Positions 1-6,101 of a DNA stretch of 29,159 nucleotides are shown here, piece by piece; position 1 is the first letter of the stretch, and the number at the start of each line of letters is the position of its first letter. The notes under the pieces are model-generated. The model did no database searches, was not told the DNA's origin, and was given only the letters and a program-made list of their open reading frames with translations. Source of the DNA: Bacillota bacterium (lineage in GTDB: Bacteria > Bacillota > Clostridia > Oscillospirales > Ruminococcaceae); NCBI GenBank assembly GCA_023440965.1, contig JAEZRC010000006.1, forward strand, positions 1-29,159, written 5' to 3'. Position numbers and translations under genes: made by a program.

Positions 1-2
1 AT

Positions 3-488
3 GGTGTTACAACCAATTACACCACAATTGATGGCAGAATTACTTCACAGAATGACGGAACAAACTTCCTCTATTTCAGATACGACAGTAACAATGAACT
101 TGTTGGAGTTCAGATAAATGGTACTGAGTATATCTACCTTGAAAATCTCCAGGGTGATGTTGTATCTATCCTTGACATGAATGGTCAAAGTGTGGTAGAT
201 TATACCTATGATGCATGGGGCAAGGTAACCTCAATCACAGGCTCAATGGCTGACACTATCGGCAATCTTAACCCAATGCGTTATCGCTCATACTATTATG
301 ATAATGAAAGTGGTTATTACTACTTACAGTCAAGATATTATGACAGTAATACTTGCAGATTTATAAATGCGGATGAATCAAGCATGCTTGAACTCACAAA
401 GGGTCAGGCTGATGGATATAATCTATTTGCATATTGCGGGAATGATCCTGTTATGGACATCGATCAGAACGAATATTTATCACTTTAG
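3..488 (+). CDS. RHS repeat-associated core protein, 3' part (5' end outside window)
   Basis: The reading frame is open from the first bases of the window, so only the C-terminal end of a larger protein is seen. The residues show YD-repeat and RHS-core features: GDVVSILDMNG, YTYDAWGKV, the RYRSYYYDNESGYYYLQSRYYD block and NLFAYCGNDPV. RHS proteins are large secreted or wall-linked shells that carry a variable C-terminal toxin past the core. The core normally ends near a D-P-x-G motif; here that place reads DIDQNE, so the motif is degraded. A TAG stop follows eight codons after the NDPV block, and the same frame then continues open into a hydrophobic segment (to 803). I infer a gene cut by a nonsense mutation, or a displaced RHS tip. 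Family call is firm; functional state is not. Confidence 0.85.
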   Translation, partial: GVTTNYTTIDGRITSQNDGTNFLYFRYDSNNELVGVQINGTEYIYLENLQGDVVSILDMNGQSVVDYTYDAWGKVTSITGSMADTIGNLNPMRYRSYYYDNESGYYYLQSRYYDSNTCRFINADESSMLELTKGQADGYNLFAYCGNDPVMDIDQNEYLSL

Positions 489-509
489 GCGGCAGCTCAT
501 ATTATTGAT

Positions 510-803
510 GTGATTTTGACATTAGCAAGCATAGCTTCAGCTACTATAGCACTTAAGGCGTCAGTAAAATTAATCCGTTTATTTTTAAATAAAGCTGTAA
601 AACTTACCAAAAATAAAATTATAAAAATAGTAACACCAATATTAGGACCTGCTATTAAGGCGATTTTAGGGTTTACTGTAGCTACAGGAGTACAGCTCGC
701 TACTCTTGTAATAGATCTATTTTTTAATATGTCTTTAGGCTATGCCATAGCACTAACTATCTATAAATTAATTCCAGCAAGTAGGAAGGTTTTAACTAAA
801 TAA
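510..803 (+). CDS. Hydrophobic C-terminal segment in frame with the RHS tail (GTG start, doubtful)
   Basis: This 97-codon stretch lies in the same frame as the RHS core, right after its TAG stop (486-488); the frame is open from 489. The product is dominated by two or three membrane-compatible stretches (around residues 1-20, 38-65 and 68-90) separated by Lys-rich segments. That resembles membrane-acting C-terminal tips of RHS/polymorphic toxins, but I do not recognise a named family. GTG at 510 has no convincing ribosome binding site, so independent translation is unlikely. It is more probably the original C-terminal tip of the RHS protein, now separated by the stop, or reached by readthrough. 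It sits 9 bp upstream of a second small membrane protein that does have a good RBS. Confidence 0.45.
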   Translation: MILTLASIASATIALKASVKLIRLFLNKAVKLTKNKIIKIVTPILGPAIKAILGFTVATGVQLATLVIDLFFNMSLGYAIALTIYKLIPASRKVLTK

Positions 804-812
804 AGGAGTGAA

Positions 813-1286
813 ATGCTTTTGATAAAAATAATTTCAATCTTACTACTTTTTACACCTGCTTTGAATGTATTACTTCTACATATTTTTAAGAACAAATATA
901 TAGGGTATGTTATAAAAGCAATTCATTTATCAATTTTCTTATCGTCATTATTTCTTCTTATTATAAAAACTGATTTTTCTTTTATGTTATTTATCTTAAA
1001 TATAATAGCTCTATTGTTGTTGATTATTGTTGAAAAAGTATATAATGTTATATTAAATATAGTTCTTGTTGAAGTTATTTCTCAACTAGCAAATACAAAT
1101 GTTATTTCTACAGTATTAATAACTACAAAGATTATTTATGCATTAACAACAAAAGGATATATAATTATATATTATAATACAGAAGATTATAAAATTCACA
1201 AAGACATTCAGGAGTTTTCTGCAAGTGAACAAATATATCTTAAAAAATTAAATAAGCTGAAATTCAAAGAAAGTAGCGCAAAATAG
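813..1286 (+). CDS. Small hydrophobic membrane protein, possible immunity partner of the RHS tip
   Basis: 157 residues with about four predicted membrane segments (roughly 2-24, 31-52, 55-78 and 80-120) and a Lys-rich cytoplasmic tail ending LKFKESSAK. The start ATG at 813 has an AAGGAG Shine-Dalgarno six bases upstream that overlaps the stop of the preceding frame, so the two are arranged like a toxin tip and its immunity gene. Immunity to a membrane-acting tip would be expected to be a membrane protein, which fits, but no homology is recognised and the role is inference. Base composition is more AT-rich than the housekeeping genes to the right, consistent with acquired DNA. Confidence 0.55.
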   Translation: MLLIKIISILLLFTPALNVLLLHIFKNKYIGYVIKAIHLSIFLSSLFLLIIKTDFSFMLFILNIIALLLLIIVEKVYNVILNIVLVEVISQLANTNVISTVLITTKIIYALTTKGYIIIYYNTEDYKIHKDIQEFSASEQIYLKKLNKLKFKESSAK

Positions 1287-1345
1287 AAGTTAATTTGTTC
1301 GTATACTTAGCTAAGAATACCGCAATAATATAGCACTAAGTCTCG

Positions 1346-1453
1346 CTGACACTAGCTTATGCTTCTGTTGCCACAACTGAAATCTATACCCATGTTGATG
1401 ATAACCAGCTTAAGGCTGCTGTAAATTCAAATCCATTTGGCCATGATGTTTAA
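1346..1453 (+). pseudogene. Tyrosine recombinase/integrase, C-terminal remnant
   Basis: The frame reads YASVATTEIYTHVDDNQL followed by KAAVNSNPFGHDV and a stop. This is the characteristic end of XerC/D-like and phage-type tyrosine recombinases, with the nucleophile tyrosine in TTEIYTHVD. The usual LGHAS just before it reads LAYAS, and an in-frame TAA at 1337-1339 closes the frame upstream, so only about 35 codons survive. It is the scar of a recombinase gene, plausibly from the element that brought in the RHS material. Confidence 0.8.
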
Positions 1454-1471
1454 CTAAGCATCATGGTTTTA
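1441..1471 (+). terminator. Intrinsic terminator of the recombinase remnant
   Basis: Perfect 8-bp stem CCATGATG/CATCATGG overlapping the stop codon of the recombinase tail, followed by TTTTA. Confidence 0.65.
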
Positions 1472-1482
1472 TAGAATAAATA

Positions 1483-1516
1483 AACTCCGATTACTTTTGA
1501 ATAATCGGAGTTTTCG
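1483..1516. terminator. Terminator hairpin between recombinase scar and liaF-like gene
   Basis: 11-bp stem AACTCCGATTA/TAATCGGAGTT with an 8-base loop, then TTTTCGC on the plus strand. It begins three bases past the stop of the leftward LiaF-like gene and probably ends that operon too, though the minus-strand T tract is weak. Confidence 0.7.
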
Positions 1517-1518
1517 CT

Positions 1519-2223
1519 TTAAATATAAATTATTGTAATGCCTGAGAAGCTTATTTTTCCCTTCATGATTAAAGTTTTGTCTGCTTCACCTGAATTTCTT
1601 ATTCCTTTTTCTTCAATTCCTCCAAGTACGCAATCTATATCACTTTTTACAATCCAGTTCTTTGGAACATAAATCTCAATTCCTGAAAAGCTTGCAAAAA
1701 CATCAATTACGGCATCATTATCATCAATATTGCAATTATCAAAAAATATTTTTGCACCACCAAATCTACAGTCTATATTTACCTTTCTTAAATTCTGAGA
1801 TTTTATATACTTACTGCTTCCACCGAATTTTAAATATACGTCTACTTCACTATCATCAGAAGTTTCACTTGCCCAATCCTTATCGTAAGATCCATGAACA
1901 AAATGATCAAATTCATGCTTGTACTTATTTGGAAATATGAATGATAAACCAATTGTCAAAAATAATGCCACACCAAGCACTGGCCATGGTGTCAATTTTT
2001 CAATGCCAAATGGTTCCGCAAACATAATTCCGATAATTGCAAGTGGGAACAGAATGCCACCAAACCAAATGTGTCTTATGCTTTTAAAAATAATAGGCAA
2101 CAAAAGTAAAGAGATAATTAGCTTAAAGATACTCACACCAATTAAAATGTTAAACTGATTTAGAATAATTAATGTCGCCGACAAAATGAAAAATAGTCCC
2201 CAAAATAAATTTTTACGCTTCAT
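1519..2223 (-). CDS. LiaF-like membrane protein (4-TM N-terminus plus LiaF-type C-terminal domain)
   Basis: 234 residues. Four membrane segments fill the N-terminal half (about 6-22, 32-49, 52-74, 81-99), the LiaI/LiaF-type transmembrane module. After an acidic linker comes a beta-rich soluble domain with repeated short motifs (VNIDCRFGGAKIFF, VFASFSGIEIYVPKNW, CVLGGIEEKG, GKISFSGITIIYI) typical of the 'cell wall-active antibiotics response' LiaF C-terminal domain. Known LiaF proteins restrain a partner regulator until the envelope is damaged. Here the start codon lies inside the end of the LytTR gene (11-bp overlap), so the two are translationally coupled. I infer that it senses membrane or wall stress and holds the LytTR regulator inactive, in place of the LiaRS pair. 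Confidence 0.85.
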   Translation of the reverse strand: MKRKNLFWGLFFILSATLIILNQFNILIGVSIFKLIISLLLLPIIFKSIRHIWFGGILFPLAIIGIMFAEPFGIEKLTPWPVLGVALFLTIGLSFIFPNKYKHEFDHFVHGSYDKDWASETSDDSEVDVYLKFGGSSKYIKSQNLRKVNIDCRFGGAKIFFDNCNIDDNDAVIDVFASFSGIEIYVPKNWIVKSDIDCVLGGIEEKGIRNSGEADKTLIMKGKISFSGITIIYI

Positions 2224-2674
2224 AATTTCTCCTTTCTTGCAGTCTCTGTCTTAAAATTTTGTAATAATTTCTTGAAACAAAGACTTGCTTATGCGTATAG
2301 TTGAATTTTACTACACTGGCTGATGTCAAATTTCTATCAATAGAATAAATATGATTAACATTAAGAATAGTGGATTTTGATATTCTAACAAAGTTGTTAG
2401 GCAGGATTTCTTCGAGTTCATATAATTTGTTTTTGATTTGATATAGATCATCAATTGTGTGTGCATCTATACCCTTGTCAGATGTTTCAAAAAACAAAAT
2501 TGAATTTAGAGGTAAAAAGTATTCGGTAAGATTTTTATAGAAAATTAAGTTTGTTTGAGATGACAGTTCTAAAACATAATTCTGAATTTTCTGAACACTT
2601 TTATTTAACTCCTTGCAACGGATGACTACTTCATCCTCTTCAACTCCCTCATTAATTTCAATTCGAATTTTCAA
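2213..2674 (-). CDS. Stand-alone LytTR-family transcriptional regulator
   Basis: 153 residues. The C-terminal ~95 residues are a LytTR DNA-binding domain: SILFFETSDKGIDAHT, YELEEILPNNFVRISKSTILNVNHI and the KQVFVSRNYYKILRQRL end. The N-terminal ~50 residues are not a receiver domain, so it is not a classical two-component regulator. LytTR proteins bind pairs of ~9-bp direct repeats separated by about 12 bp, and exactly such pairs lie upstream of this gene and of the divergent ABC operon. The pairing with a downstream membrane protein matches LytTR regulatory systems (HdrRM and BrsRM of Streptococcus mutans), in which the membrane partner is an inhibitor. The start at 2674 has a strong AGGAGG eight bases upstream. 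Confidence 0.9.
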   Translation of the reverse strand: MKIRIEINEGVEEDEVVIRCKELNKSVQKIQNYVLELSSQTNLIFYKNLTEYFLPLNSILFFETSDKGIDAHTIDDLYQIKNKLYELEEILPNNFVRISKSTILNVNHIYSIDRNLTSASVVKFNYTHKQVFVSRNYYKILRQRLQERRNYEA

Positions 2675-2696
2675 TTACTCCACCTCCTGTAAATTT

Positions 2697-2726
2697 AGTA
2701 TAAGTCATTTATCACACGTTTGTAAA
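2697..2726 (-). promoter_or_regulatory. Promoter of the LytTR-liaF operon
   Basis: Read on the minus strand: -35 TTTACA (2726-2721), 18-bp spacer, -10 TATACT (2702-2697). Predicted start is near 2690, giving a very short leader that contains only the RBS. It mirrors the rightward promoter at 2992-3021 base for base in geometry. Confidence 0.75.
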
Positions 2727-2738
2727 TACAAAAACAGT

Positions 2739-2768
2739 AACAGGTTAATTATCTCAACTAACGGGTTA
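2739..2768 (-). promoter_or_regulatory. LytTR-type operator pair for the leftward promoter
   Basis: On the minus strand, two direct repeats TAACCCGTT (2768-2760) and TAACCTGTT (2747-2739) lie 21 bp apart (9+12). The near repeat ends exactly 12 bp before the -35 box. The spacing is that of LytTR sites; the letters do not closely follow the best-known LytTR consensus. Confidence 0.7.
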
Positions 2769-2949
2769 TTTTTCTCTATTAGTATGAAATAAACTTCATT
2801 TTGAATTACGGCAGGCATTTTTTATTACGTATTAGATATGCCTATAAGATTACTATCTTGCCTGAAAAGAATTCAGACAGAGGCAAAGAATTGAATTAAT
2901 GCGATAGTGACTATTTGTTTCTGATAATTATCACTTTAATAATGATTAT

Positions 2950-2979
2950 TATCCTGTCAGTTGAAATTATGAACCTGTT
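2950..2979 (+). promoter_or_regulatory. LytTR-type operator pair for the rightward ABC promoter
   Basis: Direct repeats TATCCTGTC (2950-2958) and GAACCTGTT (2971-2979), 21 bp apart, match the leftward pair (7/9 and 8/9 against TAACCTGTT). The gap to the -35 box is again exactly 12 bp. Between the two operator pairs lie ~180 bp with no gene; I see only a weak AGGCAT/ATGCCT hairpin near 2812-2842. Confidence 0.7.
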
Positions 2980-2991
2980 ACCATTTTGGTA

Positions 2992-3021
2992 TTTACAAAC
3001 ATTAAATTAATGTCTTATAAT
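2992..3021 (+). promoter_or_regulatory. Promoter of the ABC exporter operon
   Basis: -35 TTTACA (2992-2997), 18-bp spacer, -10 TATAAT (3016-3021). The predicted start near 3028 leaves a ~140-nt leader before the ATPase gene; I recognise no riboswitch in it. Confidence 0.8.
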
Positions 3022-3170
3022 AAAATAGCAGAAACCGACCCGACAGAAAAACCGTCACACAGTATTCAAATTGCTATACAATAAAAATGCAAAGCTCACA
3101 TTTATAAATTGGGGGGATATAAAAATATAAAGTAAAGCCAAAAACTTATAAAAAAGGATTGAGAAATTTT

Positions 3171-4085
3171 ATGAAAAACATAATTGAAGTACGAGATTTC
3201 GTTAAGAAATACGGAAATTTCACAGCGGTAAATAATGTTTCATTTGAGGTTGAAGAAGGTAGTATCTTTGCTTTCTTAGGCCCTAATGGAGCAGGAAAAA
3301 GCACGACAATCAATACACTCTGCACAATATTTGAAAAAACTTCTGGAACATTATTGATTGATGGAAAGGACATTTCACACCAAAAAGATGCAGTAAGAAG
3401 TTCAATCGGGGTTGTTTTTCAGGAACCTACTCTTGATAACAAAATGACGGTTATGGAAAATATGATAATGCATTGTCATTTCTATGGTATCAGCAAAAGT
3501 GAAACAGCGGAAAGAATTGAATTTGCCTTAACATTAGTTGATTTGCTAGATTGGAAAAAAGCAATGGTAAGTAGCCTTTCTGGTGGAATGAAAAGACGTG
3601 TTGAAATTGCAAGGTCTTTATTACATTATCCGAAAGTTTTATTCTTGGATGAGCCGACAACAGGTCTTGACCCTCAAACAAGAGCTCATATCTGGGACTA
3701 CATTGTGAAATTACAAAAAGAAAAGAACATAACAATTTTCCTTACAACGCATTACATGGACGAGGCGGAAATTTGTAGCAAGGTAGCAATTATGGACGCA
3801 GGAAAAATAGTTGCAATGGATACGCCATACCATCTAAAACAGCAATATACAAAGGACAGAGCATTTATTTCAACAAATGATGAGCAGGGAATGGAAGAGT
3901 TACTAAATAGAGCAGAACTTATTTATAAAAAGAAGCCCGGTTACTATTCTGTTGAAGTGAACGATTTGACAAAACTCATGGATTTAATTTGTGAGAAAAA
4001 ATCGACAATTACAGATTTAGAAATTAAAAAAGGCACATTGAATGATGTGTTTTTAGAAATTACTGGAAAAGAAATAAGGGAGTAA
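3171..4085 (+). CDS. ABC transporter ATP-binding protein (DrrA/CcmA type)
   Basis: 304 residues from ATG 3171. Motifs in order: Walker A GPNGAGKST, Q-loop VVFQEPTLDNKM, signature LSGGMKRR, Walker B VLFLDEPTTGLD, and the switch His in LTTHYMDEAE. The C-terminal extension ends LNDVFLEITGKEIRE, as in DrrA-like exporters of drugs and peptides. A TTG at 3159 would add four residues but sits one base after the AAAGGA Shine-Dalgarno, so ATG 3171 (12-base spacing) is preferred. It forms an operon with the permease four bases downstream and is divergent from the LytTR-liaF pair, whose regulator probably controls it. Inferred role: ATP-driven removal of an envelope-active compound. Confidence 0.93.
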   Translation: MKNIIEVRDFVKKYGNFTAVNNVSFEVEEGSIFAFLGPNGAGKSTTINTLCTIFEKTSGTLLIDGKDISHQKDAVRSSIGVVFQEPTLDNKMTVMENMIMHCHFYGISKSETAERIEFALTLVDLLDWKKAMVSSLSGGMKRRVEIARSLLHYPKVLFLDEPTTGLDPQTRAHIWDYIVKLQKEKNITIFLTTHYMDEAEICSKVAIMDAGKIVAMDTPYHLKQQYTKDRAFISTNDEQGMEELLNRAELIYKKKPGYYSVEVNDLTKLMDLICEKKSTITDLEIKKGTLNDVFLEITGKEIRE

Positions 4086-4089
4086 ACTA

Positions 4090-4926
4090 ATGAATATAAT
4101 TATAGCTTTATGGTTTAGAAATATCAAAATTTTCGCACGAAATAGAGTTCAACTCGTTTTCACAATTATCATGCCTTTCTTCTTTCTGTATGTTTTTAGT
4201 TCGATTTTTAAGAATGAAAATATCCAAAACCCAGTGAATTATATGTTGGCTGGAATAGTTATTACAACTGTGTTCCAAACTGCTCTTACTATAGCGACAA
4301 GCACGATTGAAGATATTGTTTCAGGATTTATGAAAGAAGTTTTAGTTAGCCCAGTTAAACGCATACAGATAGCTATTGGACAGCTTTTGTCAGCAGCAAC
4401 AATAGCAACCTTACAGGGAATTATTATTATTTTTATAGGTTATTTCATTGGATTAAAATTTAATTCAATTGCAACACCTTTTGCAGTAATTGGATTCATG
4501 ATTGTTGTAGGAATTGTGTTTGCAGGGTTAGGACTTTTTTTAGCGGCACTTGTGAAAAACTCACAGACGTTTCAGATCGTAACAGCGGCAATTATGATGC
4601 CATTGACATTCCTTTGCGGTGCATATATTCCTCTCTCTCTTTTGCCAAAAGCATTAAAGTATTTTGCATACTTCAATCCAATGACATATACAACGGCATG
4701 TTTCAGAACAATAATACTTGAAAAAACATCTTTGACAACTAACCAATTAATCGCCGAACAACTGGCTTTTAAAATAGGAAGTTTTACAATAACTCCAATT
4801 ATCAGCTTATTTATTGTACTCGTCTTTGGATTTATTTTCTTATTGATGTCGACATATGTATTTTCAAAAGTTGATTTTTCCAGAATTAATCGATCAAAAA
4901 GCAAAGAAGGAGATATCTGGGCCTAA
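4090..4926 (+). CDS. ABC-2 type transporter permease (DrrB type)
   Basis: 278 residues with six membrane segments (about 22-40, 48-70, 100-125, 132-158, 166-185, 240-262) and no large outer loop, as expected for a DrrB-type half-transporter permease. The short N-terminus MNIIIALWFRNIKIFARNRV is cytoplasmic, and the PLTFLCGAYIPLSLLP segment is typical of the ABC-2 family. It starts four bases after the ATPase stop, so the pair is co-translated and should assemble as a two-plus-two exporter. The substrate cannot be read from the sequence; the LytTR/LiaF context suggests an antibiotic or bacteriocin-like envelope stressor. Confidence 0.9.
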   Translation: MNIIIALWFRNIKIFARNRVQLVFTIIMPFFFLYVFSSIFKNENIQNPVNYMLAGIVITTVFQTALTIATSTIEDIVSGFMKEVLVSPVKRIQIAIGQLLSAATIATLQGIIIIFIGYFIGLKFNSIATPFAVIGFMIVVGIVFAGLGLFLAALVKNSQTFQIVTAAIMMPLTFLCGAYIPLSLLPKALKYFAYFNPMTYTTACFRTIILEKTSLTTNQLIAEQLAFKIGSFTITPIISLFIVLVFGFIFLLMSTYVFSKVDFSRINRSKSKEGDIWA

Positions 4927-5002
4927 AAATACTTATTTGTTTATGGGAAACTCATCATAAGACATAAAACTGAAAATAAGAATATGCTAAGAAAAATATA
5001 AA

Positions 5003-5033
5003 TGCCGCTTTCTGTAATGGATTGCGGTTTTTC
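5003..5033 (+). terminator. Possible weak terminator after the ABC operon
   Basis: CCGC...GCGG short stem followed by TTTTTC. The stem is only 4-5 bp, so the call is tentative. The rest of 4927-5198 shows no gene. Confidence 0.3.
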
Positions 5034-5198
5034 TGGCAATAAAAAAGCAACTACAAAGAGGTGCCCAAAACTATTTTATATAAAGTAATTGCATATATTT
5101 TTTTGATTTCGAGTGATGTTTTAGCCTAATGCGCAGCTCACGAAAGTGTGTTTTTGAGAGGATTTATTAATAATGCAAAGTTATCATTATAAATATTT

Positions 5199-5414
5199 AT
5201 GCTCATTAACTTTTCTATTTTTCAAAGAATATTTATATTAAAAATACCAAAACACATAGGATTGATTCCAGATGGAAACAGAAGAGGGACAATTGAACAA
5301 GGCCTACAAAAACATGAGGGATATTCATACGGACTAAATCCTGGGCTTGAAATCTTAAGGTTTAATAATAGAATACTCATACTGATCATAAACATAATCA
5401 TAATATCCAATTAA
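5199..5414 (+). pseudogene. Undecaprenyl-diphosphate-synthase-like (cis-prenyltransferase) fragment
   Basis: Residues around 5241-5358 read KIPKHIGLIPDGNRRG then GLQKHEGYSYGLNPGLEIL. This is the N-terminal signature of the cis-prenyltransferase/UppS family (HIGxIPDGNRRWA...GxxxG). The invariant Trp-Ala after NRR is replaced by Gly-Thr, and similarity ends after ~40 residues in AT-rich sequence with a stop; an intact enzyme has ~220-250 residues. There is no clear RBS. It is a decayed gene copy. 5415-5601 is AT-rich DNA in which I see nothing. Confidence 0.75.
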
Positions 5415-5601
5415 TTGTTCTTTACTAATATTAACCTCCCCAATCCAACTTTCCATTATTGCTATTACAAGCATTTCACATAATTAGAATATTTTTCTAT
5501 ATTAATACTATTATAATAAATAAACAGCACCTTTGCAACATTTTTCCACAATTTTATATAGATTGTTACAAAAATAAATAAAAATTTTTATATAAATAAA
5601 A

Positions 5602-5637
5602 AACAAGCTTGACATATATTATCAAGCTTGTTATAAT
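5602..5637 (+). promoter_or_regulatory. Consensus promoter embedded in an inverted repeat, driving the candidate RNA
   Basis: -35 TTGACA (5609-5614), 17-bp spacer, -10 TATAAT (5632-5637): both hexamers match sigma-A consensus exactly. An 11-bp perfect inverted repeat AACAAGCTTGA (5602-5612)/TCAAGCTTGTT (5622-5632) covers the -35 and touches the -10, like an operator for a dimeric repressor. Seen as RNA it could be a hairpin, but no T tract follows, which argues against a terminator. Confidence 0.75.
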
Positions 5638-5643
5638 TTCATT

Positions 5644-5825
5644 AAATTACAAAAAGCACTCCACGAGCTACACGATTACTGGAATAACCATGTAGCTCAT
5701 AATCGACCAGATAAACTGACTATCTGATGACTTAGTGAAATGCAGTTCTTGTGCTATATTGGCACATTGAATACATTGTTGCAAGGGTTTTCAGATGCGC
5801 ACGATCTGGGAACTCTTGTTTTTTT
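5644..5825 (+). ncRNA. Candidate structured non-coding RNA (~182 nt), class not recognised
   Basis: The predicted transcript starts ~7 bases after a consensus -10 box and ends at a strong intrinsic terminator. No convincing reading frame lies inside. Internal stems are GAGCTACA/TGTAGCTC (5665-5672/5691-5698) and CAGATA/TATCTG (5708-5713/5721-5726); the terminator stem is 5782-5796/5804-5818. I compared it by eye with 6S, tmRNA, SRP RNA, RNase P, T-box and group II intron signatures and found none. 6S RNA has a similar length, but the 5' and 3' ends here do not pair. It is therefore called an orphan small RNA, either trans-acting or a leader whose gene is lost. Confidence 0.55.
5782..5825 (+). 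terminator. Strong intrinsic terminator of the candidate RNA
   Basis: 15-bp stem (5782-5796 with 5804-5818; three G-U pairs, no mismatch), a seven-base loop GCGCACG, then seven T residues. Confidence 0.85.
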
Positions 5826-5830
5826 GCTAT

Positions 5831-5986
5831 AAACGTTTAGCAGAACGTTTAAATACATCAACTGAATATTATTCAGTCTTTTTGACTGCGATGTTTTCTA
5901 CGCAACCGTTCCTCACCGATATCAATAACGGTGAGGTATGGTGTAGCCGTCGCACAGCAGTGCACCCGTCGGATTCGCAAACGACG
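5831..5986. other. Hairpin-rich non-coding stretch
   Basis: Several perfect stems follow one another: AAACG/CGTTT (5831/5846), ACTGAAT/ATTCAGT (5861/5871), and a nested set TGCGA/TCGCA, CTAC/GTAG, CCTCACCG/CGGTGAGG (5887-5954) forming one long interrupted arm, then CGTCG/CGACG (5967/5982). Local GC content is higher than in the surrounding spacer. A 66-codon frame crosses it but has no RBS and ignores the stems. It could be a second structured RNA on either strand or the end of a small mobile element. Confidence 0.4.
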
Positions 5987-5994
5987 TTTAAATA

Positions 5995-6040
5995 AAGAAA
6001 AAACACACATATCAGGGCGAGGTAATACCTGTCCTGATAT
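5995..6040 (-). terminator. Terminator downstream of tRNA-Arg
   Basis: Read leftward: stem ATATCAGG/CCTGATAT (6009-6016/6033-6040) with an inner AGGT/ACCT stem, then a T-rich tract (minus strand GTGTGTTTTTTCTTT). Confidence 0.65.
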
Positions 6041-6044
6041 AATT

Positions 6045-6096
6045 AATATCTTACAAGACCTTAATTATTTGAGCAATCAGGGTCTTGCAAGATATT
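6045..6096. other. Long hairpin between tRNA-Arg and its terminator
   Basis: 16-base arms 6045-6060 and 6081-6096 pair at 15 of 16 positions (one A/C mismatch) around a 20-base loop. It has no T tract, so it is not itself a terminator. It lies in the 3' trailer of the tRNA transcript and may act in processing or stability. Confidence 0.5.
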
Positions 6097-6101
6097 AAAC
6101 T

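Noticed and set aside
2718..3000. MITE or small transposon, because ~30-bp inverted repeats flank the interval 2718-3000
   Set aside because: The repeats consist of promoter and operator elements with conserved functional spacing, and no target-site duplication is seen. Divergent regulation explains them better.
3159..3170. TTG start for the ABC ATPase
   Set aside because: It lies one base after the Shine-Dalgarno; ATG 3171 is in a workable position.
5602..5640. Inverted repeat AACAAGCTTGA/TCAAGCTTGTT as a terminator of the uppS-like fragment
   Set aside because: No T tract follows; instead it overlaps an exact -35/-10 promoter, so an operator is more likely.
5644..5825. 6S RNA, tmRNA, RNase P RNA, SRP RNA or T-box leader
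   Set aside because: Length would suit 6S, but the ends do not pair. None of the signature stretches of tmRNA, RNase P, SRP or the T-box (AGGGTGGNACC) is present.
5795..5995. 66-codon frame across the hairpin-rich region
   Set aside because: It starts inside the terminator of the candidate RNA, has no ribosome binding site, and its sequence is constrained by stems rather than by codons.
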